Below are positions 63,951 through 64,000 of a DNA stretch of 64,000 bases, one piece after another. This stretch comes from Ottowia beijingensis (GTDB taxonomy: Bacteria; Pseudomonadota; Gammaproteobacteria; Burkholderiales; Burkholderiaceae_C). The stretch spans positions 3,472,001 to 3,536,000 of the forward strand of contig NZ_JACCKX010000001.1 in the NCBI RefSeq assembly GCF_013423955.1, in the 5' to 3' direction. Below the pieces are notes generated by a model. That model was not told the origin of the DNA. It saw only the letters and a list, made by a program, of their open reading frames with translations, and did not search any database. Made by a program: the position numbers and the translations under genes. How positions within the stretch are numbered: position 1 is the first letter of the stretch; the number at the start of each line of letters is the position of its first letter.

Positions 63951-64000
63951 ACAAGCCCGCCCGCCCCCAGCCCGAGCCGCGCGACGCCTACCGCGCCTTC
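63947..64000 (+). CDS. Start of the next gene (truncated by the window)
   Basis: The ATG overlaps the preceding TGA (ATGA). The 18 visible codons begin MNKPARPQPEPRDAYRAF. The opening resembles the start of YbgC-like acyl-CoA thioesterases that often follow here, but too little is present to decide. Confidence 0.45.
   Translation, partial: MNKPARPQPEPRDAYRAF

Overview
The window is high-GC DNA with a gene content and gene order typical of a Burkholderiales bacterium. Comamonadaceae (Acidovorax/Ottowia/Diaphorobacter type) is the best guess: smc-zipA-ligA in a row, dapC-dapD-pilU-dapE, a cysI-DUF934-cysH-cysD-cysN sulfate operon, a phasin, and several short intergenic repeat families I associate with that family. 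No rRNA, tRNA, CRISPR array, replication origin or complete insertion sequence was seen.

Layout. 0.2-5.6 kb: Fur-family regulator with a di-haem cytochrome c peroxidase, an acyl-CoA synthetase, a YbdG-type mechanosensitive channel. 5.8-11 kb: CreA, gamma-glutamyltransferase, two TfoX-N-like proteins, a short-chain dehydrogenase, a Phd/PIN toxin-antitoxin pair. 11-15.2 kb: an ApbE / PepSY-flavodoxin-reductase / DUF2271 / PepSY operon that looks like a flavin-based trans-envelope electron-transfer unit. 15.4-19.8 kb: ferredoxin-NADP reductase, ferredoxin FdxA, P-type ATPase. 20.3-26.2 kb: assimilatory sulfate reduction operon. 26.4-35.6 kb: dodecin, then purine catabolism (M20 peptidase, a UraD-allantoate amidohydrolase fusion, PuuE, UraH, XdhC, PuuD). 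35.6-43.4 kb: small membrane proteins, an ABC-F ATPase, DAP/lysine genes and PilU. 43.5-48 kb: an accessory stretch with a ferritin-like protein, HicAB, an HTH-Sel1 protein, the major pilin PilA, a low-GC HEPN-like gene bounded by direct repeats, and MazEF. 48.3-57.9 kb: smc, zipA, ligA, a ROK kinase, a glycine-rich lipoprotein and peptide deformylase. 58-64 kb: NlpC/P60 peptidase, PQQ sugar dehydrogenase, FbpA with a Fur box, phasin, a histone-deacetylase-like hydrolase and the start of one more gene.

Two things dominate the window. First, about thirty single- or two-base indels break genes that should be intact or essential (smc, ligA, dapC, dapD, dapE, cysN and others). Nearly all lie in short C/G runs, so I treat them as sequencing or assembly errors and give the repaired gene extents. 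Second, the window is dense in short repeats. At least seven families are present: (A) a 50-100 bp 'tagctgc..gcgc' element found both between genes and translated in frame inside genes; (B) REP-like GTGGGAGCGGGC palindromes; (C) CCCTCTCCC palindromes, one pair sitting inside ligA; (D) an ACGCAGAGG long hairpin; (E) a MITE with 17-bp terminal inverted repeats and 5-bp target duplications; (F) CATCCCGG-type elements; (G) an AGATACTCCCC element. The gene-invading family A, the MITE and the repeat-bounded HEPN/MazEF segment beside pilA are the most interesting leads.
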